Assembly: GCA_007844125.1 (NCBI GenBank)
Contig: CM017556.1
Span: 85,220,864-85,284,863 of the forward strand
Length of the DNA: 64,000 bases
Source of the DNA: Sinonovacula constricta
Taxonomy: Eukaryota > Mollusca > Bivalvia > Cardiida > Solecurtidae
Direction: 5' to 3'
How positions within the stretch are numbered: position 1 is the first letter of the stretch; each line of letters opens with the position of its first letter. A program made the position numbers and the translations under genes. Positions 62,430-64,000 of this stretch are shown here, piece by piece. The notes below the pieces were generated by a model. That model searched no databases and had not been told where the DNA came from. It saw only the letters and a list, made by a program, of their open reading frames with translations.

Positions 62430-62602
62430 TTGTTACATCGCACGGACACATTTATGGCCATATTGGCGACGTCCAGCTAATTATTGGTGGAGGAAAACCT
62501 CCCTACATAGAAGTTCTCACCCCAACTAGGACTCGAACCCACGCGGTGAGGGGCTGAGGAGCTTCAAGTCAGCGATTCTAACCACTCAGCCATGGGCGCC
62601 AC
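62430..62602 (-). mobile_element. tRNA-derived SINE, well preserved
   Basis: The minus strand starts TGGCGCCCATGGCTGAGTGG with a perfect A box (TGGCTGAGTGG) and B box (GGTTCGAGTCC). The spacing suggests a long variable arm (Leu- or Ser-like tRNA). The body ends with GTGTCCGTGCGATGTAACAA. Older copies are at 17255, 18010, 21430 and 21845. Confidence 0.88.
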
Positions 62603-62759
62603 TGTTTTGATTGCAATATTATAATATTAAAATTAGTTGGTATATTTTAAATTTAAATTTCCTTTGTTCTCTGTATTCACTTACATTAATAAAAAAATAA
62701 TCTTGCTGTAATAATCATACATTTTGAATTTACTGGCTTTTTATTTATCTGTGTGTTTA

Positions 62760-62935
62760 TGGTTGGCCTGGTGTCAGGATAATATGACTGGATGTGGTAT
62801 CATGTTATTTGTTCATGGCATGCTATACACAGTGAAGGCAGCACTATATCTGCTTCAAGTGAACACCGTCTCCAGATAACTGAAATACCAGTACTACTGT
62901 TGGTGGCTCAATAAACCTAATAAACAATCAAACCA
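62760..62935 (+). mobile_element. SINE body, left half of an inverted pair
   Basis: GGTGTCAGGATAATATGACT, CATGGCATGCTATACACAGTG, CTGCTTCAAGTGAACACCG and AATAAACCTAATAAAC form the reverse orientation of the element at 55795-56110, without the tRNA head. Confidence 0.75.
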
Positions 62936-62944
62936 CCAACAATT

Positions 62945-63220
62945 TATTAGAAGATAGTGTTCAATTGAAGCCAATATAAAGCTGTTTTTACTGATTTTAG
63001 CATGCCATGAACACCTGGCATGATACACCCAGTCACATTATCCTGACACCTGACTGACTAGTCATAGAACTAGCTGTATATTTGCTTGAGTATTAGCAAG
63101 AGAGCAATAACACTACCATTTAACATGACTTTGGTATGTTGCAGCCCAGACTGAACCCAATGCCTCTAGTACCAGGAGCCAACACTCTACGGATTGCACT
63201 ACCAGGTCTGGTGTTTTACT
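62945..63220 (-). mobile_element. tRNA-derived SINE, right half of an inverted pair
   Basis: The body (CATGCCATGAACACCTGGCA, CAGTCACATTATCCTGACAC) and minus-strand head (GGTAGTGCAATCCGTAGAGT) match 55795-56110. It abuts the opposite-facing copy at 62760-62935. Confidence 0.78.
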
Positions 63221-63674
63221 TTTACCCCTTTGTGCATATTAATGCTTATAAAATAACCAAGAAAGTATTTTGTTAAGCTTTACTTTTTAGTTAGTTCAGC
63301 ATTTCTCAGCTGAGATTTTAAACATATAAAATATGGGGGTGCTTTTGCCTATAGCTCCTGTTATTTGTTGCTGTTTTCAAATTGCTGTTTTAAAGAATAG
63401 GCAAGTTTGCATCATGACCAAAGCTGTAAAAGTTTGTGTCAGCATCTAATTAGGTTTTTTGTTTGTTTCCTTGTTTTTTGTAAAATTTCCAATCTATTTC
63501 TTTCAATCTTTGAACACTTACTCTGCATCAAACTTTGACTGAAGGTGCCTGTGTGGTACAAATAACACAAGACCCTTACATACTAAATAAATCTTTCATT
63601 GCTAAATAAAAAATCAGGTAATGAAAAAAAAAAAATTAAATAATGCAGAATGTTGGATTTTTTTTCTTTTTCAG

Positions 63675-63708
63675 ACGTAATTGGAGAAAAAATACATTTG
63701 CTGTGCAG
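63675..63708 (+). other. Possible 34-bp microexon
   Basis: A strong acceptor (TTTTTTTCTTTTTCAG) and a strong donor (GTAAGAGG) enclose 34 bases. It would be downstream of the 62169 exon. A single frame fits (ending RRNWRKNTFAVQ); no function can be given. Confidence 0.25.
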
Positions 63709-64000
63709 GTAAGAGGAAGGATGCAAGATTCCCTCAAGCTGAACTAGAGTTGTCATCTGAGAAATCAACAAGAACTGACTATAAACTGTTTTTGAACACA
63801 ATACCTGTGGTACTATTTCTTGAGTGCATTGTATGTATTTTATTCTTAATGATAAATAAATTGATACTTAAGTTTGATTTAATCATTTAAAATCCTATTT
63901 GCTTGACCCCCGAAAATGGCTTGTCATGCTTTCTCATATTAATAAGTGCTTAGCGAGCTATGGGTTAAGAATATAAATTAATTGATAAGCATCTTTTAGT

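Noticed and set aside
62520..62602. A functional tRNA gene
   Set aside because: A and B boxes are good, but the sequence continues into a shared SINE body with copies elsewhere, and a clean acceptor stem was not seen.

Overview
This window is animal nuclear DNA: AT-rich, intron-rich and full of tandem repeats and tRNA-derived SINEs. The interspersed repeats (for example the GACAGACAGACA...TAGTCCCCGTT end near 29.3 kb) point to a bivalve mollusc. That is recognition from memory, not a database match. Most translated open frames are repeat translations or antisense shadows. The real coding sequence lies in short exons with GT-AG borders that join in frame.

Two paralogous receptor-type protein tyrosine phosphatase (RPTP) genes lie tail to tail. 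Gene A (+ strand, exons 2995-24038) has a transmembrane segment, a juxtamembrane part, one PTP domain and a short tail; its ectodomain lies left of the window. Gene B (- strand, exons 59126-34775) has the same single PTP domain with matching exon structure and its own tail; its upstream exons are not in view. A single PTP domain followed by a tail with YENL/YENV-type tyrosines fits the R3 subtype (PTPRB/PTPRJ/PTPRO/PTPRH, fly Ptp10D). Gene B keeps the active-site Cys and Arg. Gene A reads [10 protein letters not shown], with the catalytic Arg replaced by Gln, so it is probably a pseudophosphatase. Both have FPD instead of WPD and KNRW instead of KNRY.

Layout: 0.1-1.1 kb, 38-bp array; 3.0-4.8 kb, gene A membrane and juxtamembrane exons; 5.0-10.3 kb, a 31-bp satellite; 11.7-24.0 kb, gene A PTP exons with 32-bp and 45-bp arrays; 24-34.8 kb, non-coding between the gene ends; 34.8-59.1 kb, gene B with arrays of 41, 58, 32, 73 and about 51 bp; 59.1-64 kb, palindromic repeat DNA, a CpG-containing promoter-like site and possible first exons of another + strand transcript.

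The most unusual feature is that several minisatellites are made of the RPTP genes' own exon-intron borders. The 45-bp array starts on a gene A exon end and repeats its 5' splice site. The 58-bp array repeats a gene B 3' splice site with 11 exonic bases. The 32-bp array repeats another gene B 5' splice site, one copy of which would add 21 residues in frame. An 83-bp duplication of a fourth border looks like the first step of the same process. A 122-bp perfect inverted repeat also flanks one gene A exon.
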